64,000 nucleotides of DNA, taken from DASVVT01 sp036386415 (lineage in GTDB: Bacteria; Acidobacteriota; Blastocatellia; Pyrinomonadales; Pyrinomonadaceae). The DNA lies in NCBI GenBank assembly GCA_036386415.1, contig DASVVT010000053.1:1-64000 (forward strand). The letters are read 5' to 3'. Positions 48,624 to 59,351 of this stretch are shown piece by piece (position 1 is the stretch's first letter; every line of letters starts with the position of its first letter). The notes below the pieces were generated by a model, which saw only the letters and a list, made by a program, of their open reading frames with translations, made no database searches and had not been told where the DNA came from. Made by a program: the position numbers and the translations under genes.

Positions 48624-49631
48624 TTAGCTTTCGCGCACGGTCAGGCCATCGCGCGCGATCTTCCAGCTCAAGACTTCGACGCCTTCTTCTTCGCCAAGGG
48701 CTCGCTCGACATCCGGGCGGCGACCTTCGGCGCAGAGGAAGGCTATGCAGCCGCCCCCGCCCGCGCCGCAGACCTTGGCCGCCTCCGCCCCGTTGGCCTG
48801 TGCCTTCTCGACGAGCATATCCATCTGCGGGGTGGTCACGCCGGGCGCGAGGCGTTTGCGATTCGGATGCGCCTCGCGCATCGTACGGCTGACAAGCTCC
48901 CAATCGTCGGCCAGCAGCGCCTCACGCATCTGCAAGCTGGAATCGCGTATGCCATCGAAGAGGCTGAAGAGCTCCGGGTCGCCGTCGATGTGGTTCTTGG
49001 TGATCTCCCAGTTGTTCGTACCCGACAGGCGCGGCTCGCCCGTGTAACAGATACTGATCCGCCGCTCAAGCGTCGCATCGTCTACAGTGAGCCCTTCACG
49101 CTCGATGCCGTCGGGGCGAAAGTGTATGCAGCTTGTCCCGCCGTAGAGCGCGGAGTAGTAGTCCTGAAAGCCCGCCGGAACTTTAATGACTGTCGTCTCG
49201 ATGTTGGCCGCGATGGTGACGAATTTGCGCTCGTCGTAGCGGTTCCCGACCAGCCTGTTGAGCGCGCCGATGCAGGCGATATTGAGCGCCGAGGAACCGG
49301 CCAGCCCGGCCCCCGCCGGAGCTTCGCTGAAAGCCTTCAGATGAAACCCGACCGTCGGCTTGAAGAAGTGGACGAGCTTCGAGATCAGTTCCAGTCGCTC
49401 TTCGCGAATCAGGTCTTCGACGGCCGCCAGCTCCGTTTCAAATGAGACCTGGCGGTCGCGCGATTCGAGTATGATGCGATCGTCATCGCGCGTCTCTATC
49501 TGGCAGTGAGCGCGCAGGCTGATGGCGAAGTTGACGGTCGAAGCGCCGGGATGAAAAAGGTAGAGCGGCCAGATGTCAATCGTGCCCCCGGCCAGGTCAA
49601 CGCGCGTCGGCGCGGATGATTCAATAATCAT
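48624..49631 (-). CDS. GHMP family kinase
   Basis: A 335 aa GHMP (galacto/homoserine/mevalonate/phosphomevalonate) kinase. It has APTRVDLAGGTIDIWPLYLF at the N-terminus, the ATP-binding glycine-rich loop FSEAPAGAGLAGSSALNIAC (about residues 101-120), and the C-terminal motif KVCGAGGGGCIAFLCAEGR. Similar kinases act on sugars such as heptose-7-phosphate or galactose; the exact substrate is not clear. MIIESSAP is the natural start. It stands alone between word-repeat regions. Confidence 0.87.
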   Translation of the reverse strand: MIIESSAPTRVDLAGGTIDIWPLYLFHPGASTVNFAISLRAHCQIETRDDDRIILESRDRQVSFETELAAVEDLIREERLELISKLVHFFKPTVGFHLKAFSEAPAGAGLAGSSALNIACIGALNRLVGNRYDERKFVTIAANIETTVIKVPAGFQDYYSALYGGTSCIHFRPDGIEREGLTVDDATLERRISICYTGEPRLSGTNNWEITKNHIDGDPELFSLFDGIRDSSLQMREALLADDWELVSRTMREAHPNRKRLAPGVTTPQMDMLVEKAQANGAEAAKVCGAGGGGCIAFLCAEGRRPDVERALGEEEGVEVLSWKIARDGLTVRES

Positions 49632-49635
49632 AAGA

Positions 49636-49709
49636 AATGATGAATGCGAAATGATGAATGATGAATGAATACCTTTCTTTTAATTCCGCATTCATCATTC
49701 CGCATCTGG
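49636..49709. repeat. Inverted repeat, ATGATGAATG words
   Basis: AATGATGAATGCGAAATGAT-type words pair with TTCCGCATTCATCATTCCGC. Reiterated 7-10 bp words. Confidence 0.65.
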
Positions 49710-49710
49710 T

Positions 49711-50445
49711 TTAGTCTCCTTCAGCGCCGCCGCGCTTTCCCATCTGTTTATCTTTATGGCGCGGATGCTGCGGCTTGAGGTGCATGCGCTCCTGTATCTC
49801 TTCCTTGATAACGTGAAACTTCTCCTGCGCGGCCTGCTCCAATTCCTGTATACGTTCGGGGTCTGCTTCTTCGACCTTTGGCGCAAGCCAGTAGCGCTCC
49901 ATCAGGTAGAAGCCTGCGATCCCGATGACGACGATGACCAGCAAAACCTTGCCGATCTGGTGAAAGTCGCCGATCAGCCGCGTGATCGCGCCGCTGAAAA
50001 AATAGCCCGCGCCCGCCAGGATCAGAACCCACGCACCGCAACTGGCAAACGCGAGCGGCAGGAAGCGCAGGAAGCGCATTCGCCCGACACCATAAAAGAC
50101 ACACGAGGCGGTGCGCAAGCCGTAAATATATTTTGAGAGAAAGATCGAGAGCCCTCCGAAGGTATTGGTCAGGCGCTCTATGCGCGGCTTCGCCATCCGG
50201 TAGAAGCGAAAGTCGCGCACCCCTTTACCGAAGCCGCGCCCCATCGCGTAAGCGACGTTATCGCCCGCGACGCCGCCGAGGGTTCCCGCCGCCAGCACCT
50301 TCGCAAAACTGTACTCGCCGAAAAAGCCGCTATGCGCCAGCACGCCCGCGAGCAGGAGCGTAATGTCCCCCTCGATCATGGCGAGGAAAAAAACAGCAAT
50401 GAGGCCGTAATTCCCGATCAGCTCGTAAAAAGGATGGCTATCCAT
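49711..50445 (-). CDS. DedA family membrane protein
   Basis: A DedA protein of 244 aa from ATG 50445 (MDSHPFYELIGNYGLIAVFF). It has four or five membrane segments and the family signatures AGTLGGVAGDNVAYAMGRGF and YGLRTASCVFYGVGRMRFLR. A hydrophilic C-terminal tail of ~50 residues follows (KVEEADPERIQELEQAAQEK). DedA proteins are flippase-like envelope proteins (undecaprenyl-phosphate and related lipids). A longer frame from 50499 adds 18 residues (MNENKNLFLSFIPHPFIF) encoded by repeat words, and is less likely. It lies 64 bp from the divergently paired repeat and the UspA gene. Confidence 0.85.
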   Translation of the reverse strand: MDSHPFYELIGNYGLIAVFFLAMIEGDITLLLAGVLAHSGFFGEYSFAKVLAAGTLGGVAGDNVAYAMGRGFGKGVRDFRFYRMAKPRIERLTNTFGGLSIFLSKYIYGLRTASCVFYGVGRMRFLRFLPLAFASCGAWVLILAGAGYFFSGAITRLIGDFHQIGKVLLVIVVIGIAGFYLMERYWLAPKVEEADPERIQELEQAAQEKFHVIKEEIQERMHLKPQHPRHKDKQMGKRGGAEGD

Positions 50446-50448
50446 AAA

Positions 50449-50525
50449 AATGAAGGGATGAGGGATGAACGAAAGAAAGAGGTTCTTGTTTTCATTCATC
50501 CCTCATCCCTCATCCCTCATCCCTT
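50449..50525. repeat. Inverted repeat of GGGATGAGGGATGA words
   Basis: GAAGGGATGAGGGATGAACG opposite CATCCCTCATCCCTCATCCC. The hairpin runs into the end of the UspA gene and the possible longer start of the DedA gene. Confidence 0.7.
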
Positions 50526-50980
50526 TCTTCCTGTGGCTGCTTGACGACGAGGACCGGGCAGGGGGCGTGGCGCACGACCGCTTCGGCGGTTGAGCCGAAC
50601 AGTATGCGCCCCAGTCCCGTCCGGCCATGCGACGCGATGACGATCAGATCGACGCGGCGCTCCTTCGCCACACGCACGATCTCGGACGCGGCATCGCCAT
50701 GCGCGATGACCTCCTCGACTCTCAGCCCGGCGCAGTCTTCGCAACCGGCAATCTTCGGCAGCTCGCGCTCCGCCGAATCTTCCAGTTGATCGCTGATGTC
50801 GGCAATCGCCAAAGGCTCTGCCATTCCCGCATAACCGACCGTCGGCACGACCGGCTCGATGACGTGCACGCAGATGATCGACGCCCCGGCCCCGCGCGCC
50901 AATGATGTCGCATACGAGAGAGCGTAGTTAGCGCACTCGCTAAAATCCGTCGGCAGCAGTATGGAACTAATCTCCATCAT
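50510..50980 (-). CDS. Universal stress protein UspA family
   Basis: A 156 aa UspA protein: SILLPTDFSECANYALSYAT at the start and GRTGLGRILFGSTAEAVVRH near residues 122-141. The latter is the ATP-binding G-x2-G-x9-G-S/T motif, followed by APCPVLVV. The ATP-binding class is therefore intact. UspA proteins are induced by starvation and stress. The last ~10 residues (VKQPQEERDEG) overlap the repeat material at 50510-50525. It has ATG at 50980, and a second ATG immediately after. Confidence 0.9.
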   Translation of the reverse strand: MMEISSILLPTDFSECANYALSYATSLARGAGASIICVHVIEPVVPTVGYAGMAEPLAIADISDQLEDSAERELPKIAGCEDCAGLRVEEVIAHGDAASEIVRVAKERRVDLIVIASHGRTGLGRILFGSTAEAVVRHAPCPVLVVKQPQEERDEG

Positions 50981-50984
50981 ATTA

Positions 50985-51122
50985 AGGGATGAGGGATGAG
51001 GGATGAGGGATGAAAGAAGAGAAGGCAGAAGGCAGTAAACGCGCGGTCAGTGCTGCCTTCTGCCTTCTGCTTTCTGCCTTCTGTCTTTAGTTCATCCCTC
51101 ATCCCTCATCCCTCATCCCTGC
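50985..51122. repeat. Inverted repeat between UspA and ROK genes
   Basis: AGGGATGAGGGATGAGGGAT (three copies) at the left, and TCATCCCTCATCCCTCATCC at the right, around an inner GAAGGCAGAAGGCAG / CTGCCTTCTGCCTTC arm. Confidence 0.72.
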
Positions 51123-51236
51123 ATTCTACACGGAGAGGGCTTTGTTTGACAGCCCTTGAACCGTTTATTACAATGCACAGGCTTCCTGCCCTTGTGCAAT
51201 TTGCCTGATGCTTCGTGTGAAAAGTATCCTGAGAAC

Positions 51237-52208
51237 ATGACGAGTCCCGTTCAACCAGAAGCCACCTATATCGGCGTCGATCTCTCGGGGTCGACCCTGC
51301 ATGCCGCGCTCGTGACAGAAGATGGCCGCGTCGTCGAGCGCCGCGAAGCGGCGCTTGAGCGCGATGCTTTGACGGCGCAAGTCGCTCGCATGGTGACAGA
51401 GCTGCGCGATCTCTCGCCGCGCGTGGCGGCGCTCGGCGTCGGCATTCCCGGACTCGTCAACCCGCGCACGGATCAGGTCGTCATCTCCCCCGATCTGCCT
51501 TCGGTCGTGCGCGGCGATCTTCACGCGGAGCTGATTAAGGCCACAGGGCTCAAGGTGGAGCTATGGAACGATGCGAATGCCGCCGCCTATGGTGAATACA
51601 GGGGCGGCGCAGGACGTGGCAGCCGCGACATGTTCTACGTCACCATCGGCGTAGGCATCGGCGGCGCGCTCATCCTCAACGGAAATTTGTGGCTCGGATC
51701 AAGCGGGTTCGCGGGCGAGTTCGGGCACATCACGATTGATACGGAAGGCATCGAATGCGTGTGCGGCAACACGGGCTGCCTGGAGACGGTCGCCTCCGCG
51801 CCCAACATCGTGCGTCGCGCCAACGAGCGGCTCTACCGCGACTCGACCTCTTCGCTGTCGATGCTGGCCGTGAACAAGGATTTCACCGCCGCCGACATCG
51901 CGCGCGAAGCCAGAAACGGCGACGACTTTGCCATGCTCATGATGGAGCGTACTGGCCGCTACATCGGCGCGGCGGTCGCCTCCGTCATCAATCTCTTGAA
52001 CATCGAGCGCATAGTCCTCGGCGGCGGTGTGATGGAAGCAGGCGACCTCATCCTCAATCCGATCATACGCGAAGCCGGGCGGCGCTCCTTCCAACCCTGC
52101 TTTGAAGCTACGCAGATCGTCCTCGCCGCGCTCGGCACGGATGCCGTCTCCATCGGCGCGGCCATGCTCGCACGCGATTCCGCACAGCAGGAATCATCAA
52201 TGCCTTAA
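51237..52208 (+). CDS. ROK family sugar kinase
   Basis: A 323 aa ROK-family protein. It has the phosphate-1 motif YIGVDLSGSTLHAALVTED, the catalytic region VELWNDANAAAYGEY (Asp is the base), FYVTIGVGIGGALI, and the zinc finger with CVCGNTGCLE. Length and motifs fit glucokinase/fructokinase/ManNAc-kinase type sugar kinases rather than the DNA-binding ROK repressors; no N-terminal helix-turn-helix is present. The substrate may be glucose. ATG 51237 is preferred to 51156 because the ROK fold starts there. It is followed by an inverted repeat. Confidence 0.87.
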   Translation: MTSPVQPEATYIGVDLSGSTLHAALVTEDGRVVERREAALERDALTAQVARMVTELRDLSPRVAALGVGIPGLVNPRTDQVVISPDLPSVVRGDLHAELIKATGLKVELWNDANAAAYGEYRGGAGRGSRDMFYVTIGVGIGGALILNGNLWLGSSGFAGEFGHITIDTEGIECVCGNTGCLETVASAPNIVRRANERLYRDSTSSLSMLAVNKDFTAADIAREARNGDDFAMLMMERTGRYIGAAVASVINLLNIERIVLGGGVMEAGDLILNPIIREAGRRSFQPCFEATQIVLAALGTDAVSIGAAMLARDSAQQESSMP

Positions 52209-52211
52209 AAA

Positions 52212-52322
52212 GGGGCGATTTAAACGCAAAGGACGCAAAGGACGACGCAAAGAGCGCAAAGAGTTTTTGACTCTGCGCCCATTGCGCTGCACTTCGCGTC
52301 CTTTGCGTTTAATTCTCTCTCT
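52212..52322. repeat. Inverted repeat of ACGCAAAGGACGCAAAGG words
   Basis: CGCAAAGGACGCAAAGGACG at the left pairs with CGTCCTTTGCG words at the right. The same word family recurs at 60595-60700. Confidence 0.7.
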
Positions 52323-52662
52323 TCACTGAACCATTCCAGCGCCAAAGATTCGCACCCTCTTTTTCATGCTTTCGTGCCAATTGTAAAGTAGCTTCCGGCT
52401 CATAAGAAAATCTTAAATAGTGAACGCATATATTTCATAAAGTGAAAACTTGCACATCGGATAAAAAAGTAGTATCACTTGCATAATTCTTTAGGCAATG
52501 AAAACGAGGGGGACAATTCAGGCACGTGTGTCCGAATCAATGGATCGGCGCGCTTTGCCCTATTTTTTTGTACCTACCAATCGAGTGGCGTGTTCTCTGT
52601 GTGTGCTGAACGCTATTTCTCTGCTTTACCTGCTGAAAGTTAAGGAAGAAAGGCGCTGAGTC
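52323..52662 (+). promoter_or_regulatory. Leader of the act/cox operon
   Basis: About 340 bp without a gene upstream of the cytochrome genes. It is AT-richer than the coding DNA. TTGCAC (52450) and TATCAC (52473) are 17 bp apart and could be a sigma-70-like promoter. This is weak evidence. Confidence 0.3.
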
Positions 52663-53331
52663 GTGCCGCAGATTTTTCATCACAGCACAAATTTTCTCGC
52701 CAAGCTGAGTATTTTCGGAGCCATCTTCATACTGCTGGCAGCCATGTGGGTGCTGGCCGAGATCAATCGCTCTTCTTACAACACGGGGCAGTACATAGAG
52801 CGCCAGCAGCCCGTGCAGTTCAGCCACAAGCATCACGTCGGCGACGACGGCTTAGACTGTCGCTACTGCCACACGTCTGTCGAGACTTCTGCCTCCGCAG
52901 GGATTCCTCCGACGCAGACCTGTATGAACTGCCACTCGCAAATCTGGGCCGATAGCCCCTACCTTGAGCCTGTGCGCGAGAGCTGGCGCACGGGACGCCC
53001 CATCGAGTGGACGCGCGTGCACGACCTGCCAGACTACGCCTACTTCAATCACAGCATACACGTCGCCAAGGGCGTCGGCTGCTCGACATGTCACGGGCGT
53101 ATAGACGAGATGCCCGCCGTTTATCAGGCCTCCTCGCTGCAAATGGAGTGGTGTCTCTCGTGCCATCGCAACCCTGAGAAGTTCGTTCGCCCGAAGGAAG
53201 AGGTCTTCAACATGCAGTGGCCGCAGGAGAACCATACGGAGCAGGAGATCGCGCGGGGACGCGACCTGGTCAAGTCGTACCATATTCAGGATGCGCAGAC
53301 GCTGACGAGTTGTTCGACGTGCCACAGATAA
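52663..53331 (+). CDS. actA: Alternative complex III pentaheme cytochrome ActA
   Basis: A 222 aa protein with one N-terminal membrane segment (about residues 17-34) and five CxxCH heme motifs: CRYCH, CMNCH, CSTCH, CLSCH and CSTCH. It matches ActA of alternative complex III, where the multiheme subunit passes electrons from the Act complex to soluble cytochrome c or the oxidase. The start is GTG 52663 with AAGGAAG upstream. It leads a nine-plus-gene operon and is closely followed (20 bp) by actB. Confidence 0.92.
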   Translation: MPQIFHHSTNFLAKLSIFGAIFILLAAMWVLAEINRSSYNTGQYIERQQPVQFSHKHHVGDDGLDCRYCHTSVETSASAGIPPTQTCMNCHSQIWADSPYLEPVRESWRTGRPIEWTRVHDLPDYAYFNHSIHVAKGVGCSTCHGRIDEMPAVYQASSLQMEWCLSCHRNPEKFVRPKEEVFNMQWPQENHTEQEIARGRDLVKSYHIQDAQTLTSCSTCHR

Positions 53332-53351
53332 ATTTCTGAAGGATACTTTGA

Positions 53352-56300
53352 ATGCCTAGCAAAGAGAGTCAGACCAACTTCGCGCTGATGCGAGAGCGCA
53401 TCCTTGCCACGCAGGATGGCAAAGAGTACTGGCGGAGTCTGGAAGAGTTGGCCGACACGGATGAGTTTCAGGAGTTCCTCGCGCGCGAGTATCCACAGCA
53501 GGCAGAGGAATGGCACGATGCGGTCGGGCGGCGCACGTTTCTCAAGTTGATGGGCGCCTCATTGGCGCTCGCAGGGTTGAGCAACTGCACCTACCAGCCG
53601 CCGGAGCTGATCGTCCCTTACGTGCGCCAGCCCGAAGCGGAAGTGCCCGGCAAGCCGCTCTATTTCGCCACGGCGATGACCTTGAGCGGAGTCGCCACGG
53701 GGCTGCTGGCGAAGAGCAATGAGGGACGGCCAACGAAGCTCGAAGGCAACCCGGATCATCCCGGCAGCCGTGGCGCGACAGACCACTTTGCGCAAGCGTC
53801 GCTCCTCACGCTGTATGACCCTGACCGCTCGCAGACGCTCACCTTCCGCGAAGAGATTCGCCCGTGGACGGAGTTTCTCGCAAACCTACGTACAGCACTC
53901 GACGAACAGCGTGGAAAGCAGGGCGCGGGACTGCGCTTTCTCACGGAGACCGTCACGTCACCGACGCTTGCCGCTCAGTTGAAAGAGATTCTCACGGCCT
54001 TCCCGCAGGCGAAGTGGCATCAGTACGAGCCAGCCGGGCGCGGGCTGGTCAACGCGGGCGCGCAGCTCGCGTTCGGCCAGCCCGTCAACACCATTTATCG
54101 CTTCGATCAGGCGCGGCGCATCCTCGCCATAGACTCGGACTTCCTTTCATGCGTCGCGGGAAGCCTCCCCTACGCGACGGGCTTCATCGGTGGACGGCGC
54201 GCGGATGAGAGCAGGGACATGAACCGGCTCTATGCCGTCGAGACGACGCCGACCAACACTGGAGCCAAGGCGGATCACCGCCTGCGTCTGCGTCCGAGCG
54301 AGATAGAGAATTTTACGCGCGCCGTCGCCGCCGCGCTCGGCGTTAACATGGGAAGCGCTGGTCAGGCGCAGGCCGCAGGAGCACACGCCAACTGGGTTGC
54401 GGCGCTCGCGCGCGACCTGCTCGCTGCGCGCGGCGCGAGCATCGTCATTCCGGGCGACGAGCAATCGCCTGTGGTTCACGCGCTGGCGCACGCCATGAAC
54501 GACGCGCTCGGCAATGTCGGCAAGACGGTCATCTACACGGAGCCCATCGAAGCCAATCCGGTCGATTCCATCCAAAGCCTGCGCGAGCTGGTTGGTGACA
54601 TAGATGCGGGTCGCGTCGAGATGCTCGTCATCGTCGGCGGCAATCCAGTCTACACGACGCCCGCTGATCTGAAGCTCGATCTGAATCGTCTCTCGAAAGT
54701 TAAGCTGCGCGTTCACCTGAGCCTCTATAAAGATGAGACCTCTGAGATATGCCACTGGCACATCCCCGAAGCGCACTACCTTGAATCGTGGAGCGACGCC
54801 CGCGCCTACGACGGCACGGTGACGATCATTCAACCGCTCATCGAACCGCTCTATAACGGCAAGACCGCGCACGAACTGCTCGCGGCCTTCTCCGACCAGT
54901 TTGATCGCAAGAGCTACCAGATCGTGCGCGATTACTGGATGGGTCAGATGGGGGGCAAGGGCGTGGTGTCCGGGGAAAGACAGGCTGGCTCAACCCAGGC
55001 TTCAAATCCTTCGGGCGACTTTGAAGAGCGTTGGCGCAAGGCGCTGCACGACGGCGTTGTTCCCAACACGGCAGCCGCGACCAAAACCGTCAGCTTGAAA
55101 GCGGACTGGGCAAGTCAACCTCCCGTCCCTGCGCCTCAGCCGTCAACCCTTGAGATAGTCTTTCGCGCCGACCCGACCATCTACGACGGGCGCTTTGCCA
55201 ATAACGGCTGGCTTCAGGAATTGCCGAAGCCGCTGACGAAGCTCACCTGGGACAACGCTGCGCTCGTCAGTCCGAAGACGGCGCGAGACCTCGGCATCAA
55301 CAACGAGATGGGCTCGAAGGGCGGCAATATCTTCGTCGATGCCGTTGATCTGAAATACCGTGACAGAGTGGTGCGCGCGCCCGTCTGGATCATGCCTGGG
55401 CAGCCCGACGGAACTGTCACGGTGCATCTCGGTTATGGCCGCACGCGCGCAGGCCGCGCCGGGACGAGCACAGCCGCAAAGCCCATCGGGTTCAATGCCT
55501 ACGCGATCCGCACCTCGGATGCGCCGTGGTTCGGCACGGGCGTGGAGCTTCATAAGACCGGCACGCAGTATCAACTGGCCGCCACGCAGACCCACTTCAA
55601 CATGGAGAACCGCAAGGTCGTGCGCACCAAGTCGCTCGTCGATTACCTGAAGGAATCCGAAGGCGAGCACCGTGAGGCCATGGAGCATGACGAGCCCGGT
55701 TATAACGATTCGATGTACCCGCCCTATGACTACAAGAATCAGGGGCTCGGCTACGCCTGGGGAATGGCGATTGATCTGAACAACTGCGTCGGCTGCAACG
55801 CGTGCATCGTCGCCTGCCAGTCGGAGAACAACATCCCGGTCGTCGGCAAAGAGCAGGTCATCCGCAGCCGCGAGATGCACTGGCTGCGCGTCGATGCGTA
55901 TTTCGGCGGCGCAGATGCCAACAACCCCGAAGGGCCTTACTTCCAGCCCGTCCCCTGTATGCATTGCGAGCAAGCGCCGTGCGAGCCGGTCTGCCCCGTG
56001 CACGCGACCGTCCACAGCACGGAGGGGACGAACGACATGGTCTACAACCGCTGTGTCGGCACGCGCTACTGCTCGAACAACTGCCCGTACAAGGTACGCC
56101 GCTTCAACTTCCTGCTCTACCAGGACTGGACTACGCCGACCTATCAACTGATGCGCAACCCGGAGGTGACAGTGCGCTCGCGCGGCGTGATGGAGAAATG
56201 CACCTATTGCATCCAGCGCATACAGCTCGCCAAGATCGAGTCGGAGAAAGAGGGTCGCAGCGTGCGCGACGGCGACATAGTGACGGCCTGCCAGGCCGTC

Positions 56301-56474
56301 TGCCCGACACAGGCCATCGTCTTCGGCAACATCAACGATCAAGAGAGCCAGGTGGCGAAGCTCAAAGCGGGAAAGCGCAACTACTCGCTGCTTGAGGATT
56401 TGAACACGCAGCCGCGCACGACCTATCTGGCCGAGCTGCGCAACCCGAACCCGGAGATTCCCGAAAGGGCATAA
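53352..56474 (+). CDS. actB: ActB, molybdopterin-like/iron-sulfur fusion subunit of ACIII
   Basis: A 1040 aa protein with a twin-arginine-type signal (Arg60-Arg61, GRRTFLKLMGASLALAG). Residues ~80-720 are a molybdopterin-oxidoreductase-like domain without a clear metal-binding Cys/Ser set. The C-terminal ~250 residues carry iron-sulfur clusters: CVGCNACIVACQSENN, CMHCEQAPCEPVCPVHA, CVGTRYCSNNCPYKVR, then CTYCIQRI and a later CQAVCPTQAI. In alternative complex III this fused ActB is the peripheral redox subunit. Its stop is 5 bp before actC. Confidence 0.94.
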   Translation: MPSKESQTNFALMRERILATQDGKEYWRSLEELADTDEFQEFLAREYPQQAEEWHDAVGRRTFLKLMGASLALAGLSNCTYQPPELIVPYVRQPEAEVPGKPLYFATAMTLSGVATGLLAKSNEGRPTKLEGNPDHPGSRGATDHFAQASLLTLYDPDRSQTLTFREEIRPWTEFLANLRTALDEQRGKQGAGLRFLTETVTSPTLAAQLKEILTAFPQAKWHQYEPAGRGLVNAGAQLAFGQPVNTIYRFDQARRILAIDSDFLSCVAGSLPYATGFIGGRRADESRDMNRLYAVETTPTNTGAKADHRLRLRPSEIENFTRAVAAALGVNMGSAGQAQAAGAHANWVAALARDLLAARGASIVIPGDEQSPVVHALAHAMNDALGNVGKTVIYTEPIEANPVDSIQSLRELVGDIDAGRVEMLVIVGGNPVYTTPADLKLDLNRLSKVKLRVHLSLYKDETSEICHWHIPEAHYLESWSDARAYDGTVTIIQPLIEPLYNGKTAHELLAAFSDQFDRKSYQIVRDYWMGQMGGKGVVSGERQAGSTQASNPSGDFEERWRKALHDGVVPNTAAATKTVSLKADWASQPPVPAPQPSTLEIVFRADPTIYDGRFANNGWLQELPKPLTKLTWDNAALVSPKTARDLGINNEMGSKGGNIFVDAVDLKYRDRVVRAPVWIMPGQPDGTVTVHLGYGRTRAGRAGTSTAAKPIGFNAYAIRTSDAPWFGTGVELHKTGTQYQLAATQTHFNMENRKVVRTKSLVDYLKESEGEHREAMEHDEPGYNDSMYPPYDYKNQGLGYAWGMAIDLNNCVGCNACIVACQSENNIPVVGKEQVIRSREMHWLRVDAYFGGADANNPEGPYFQPVPCMHCEQAPCEPVCPVHATVHSTEGTNDMVYNRCVGTRYCSNNCPYKVRRFNFLLYQDWTTPTYQLMRNPEVTVRSRGVMEKCTYCIQRIQLAKIESEKEGRSVRDGDIVTACQAVCPTQAIVFGNINDQESQVAKLKAGKRNYSLLEDLNTQPRTTYLAELRNPNPEIPERA

Positions 56475-56479
56475 AGATC

Positions 56480-57871
<1,392 letters not shown>

Positions 57872-58004
57872 AAGGAGTAGACAGTAGTCAGCAGTCAGTA
57901 GACAGTAGGCGCTCCGCGTTAATAGCGCCGTTCGCTGACACCCTGAAGATTAGATGGTGAAAGTTTTTTTTCTACTGGCTACTGACTACTGACTACTGAC
58001 TACT
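57872..58004. repeat. Inverted repeat between actC and actD
   Basis: CAGTAGTCAGCAGTCAGTAG-type words at the left and CTACTGGCTACTGACTACTG words at the right. The right arm runs to the ATG of actD and would have to melt for translation. Confidence 0.7.
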
Positions 58005-58530
58005 ATGGAAACGAAACACCCGCTCTACGGCCTGATGGCTGAGTTCGATAATCCCACTGATCTGGTGGCGGCGGCGAGGCGCACCTATGAGGAGGGGTAT
58101 CGCAAGATCAACGGCTACTCGCCGTTTCCGATTGAAGAGTTGTCCGAGGCGATAGGCTTTCACCGGACGGGTCTGCCGCTCATCGTGCTCATCGGCGGCA
58201 TCATCGGGTGCGTGGGCGGCTACTTTATGCAGTACTACCTGGAGGCCATAGAGTATCCGCTCAACGTCGGGGGGCGTCCCTTTCATAGCTGGCCGGCCTT
58301 TATTCCGATCACCTTCGAGACGACCGTGCTGTGCGCGGCACTCGCCGCCGTCTTGGGCATGCTCGCCTTAAACGGTCTGCCGCAGCCGTATCACCCTGTC
58401 TTCAACGTGCCGAGCTTCGCGCTCGCGACCAATGACAAATTCTTTCTGGCAATCGAGGCCAAAGACCCGAAGTTCGACTACGAAGTGACGAAGCGTTTTA
58501 TAGAAAGCTTAGGGCCGCGAGAGGTGTTCG

Positions 58531-58544
<14 letters not shown>
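58005..58544 (+). CDS. actD: ActD, DUF3341 membrane subunit of ACIII
   Basis: A 179 aa DUF3341 protein with GLMAEFDNPTDLVAAARRTY at the N-terminus, two membrane segments (LIVLIGGIIGCVGGYFMQYY; TTVLCAALAAVLGMLALNGL) and a conserved GLPQPYHPVFN between. This is the small membrane subunit ActD of alternative complex III. Its ATG is preceded by repeat words, not a clear ribosome site. Its last 14 bases overlap the first of the ActE gene. Confidence 0.92.
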
Positions 58545-59349
<805 letters not shown>

Positions 59350-59351
59350 AG

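Noticed and set aside
55143..56342. Long minus-strand ORF (399 codons) inside actB
   Set aside because: actB carries iron-sulfur motifs in this interval; the minus frame is a codon-bias shadow, like similar long frames at 54147, 59262 and 62137.
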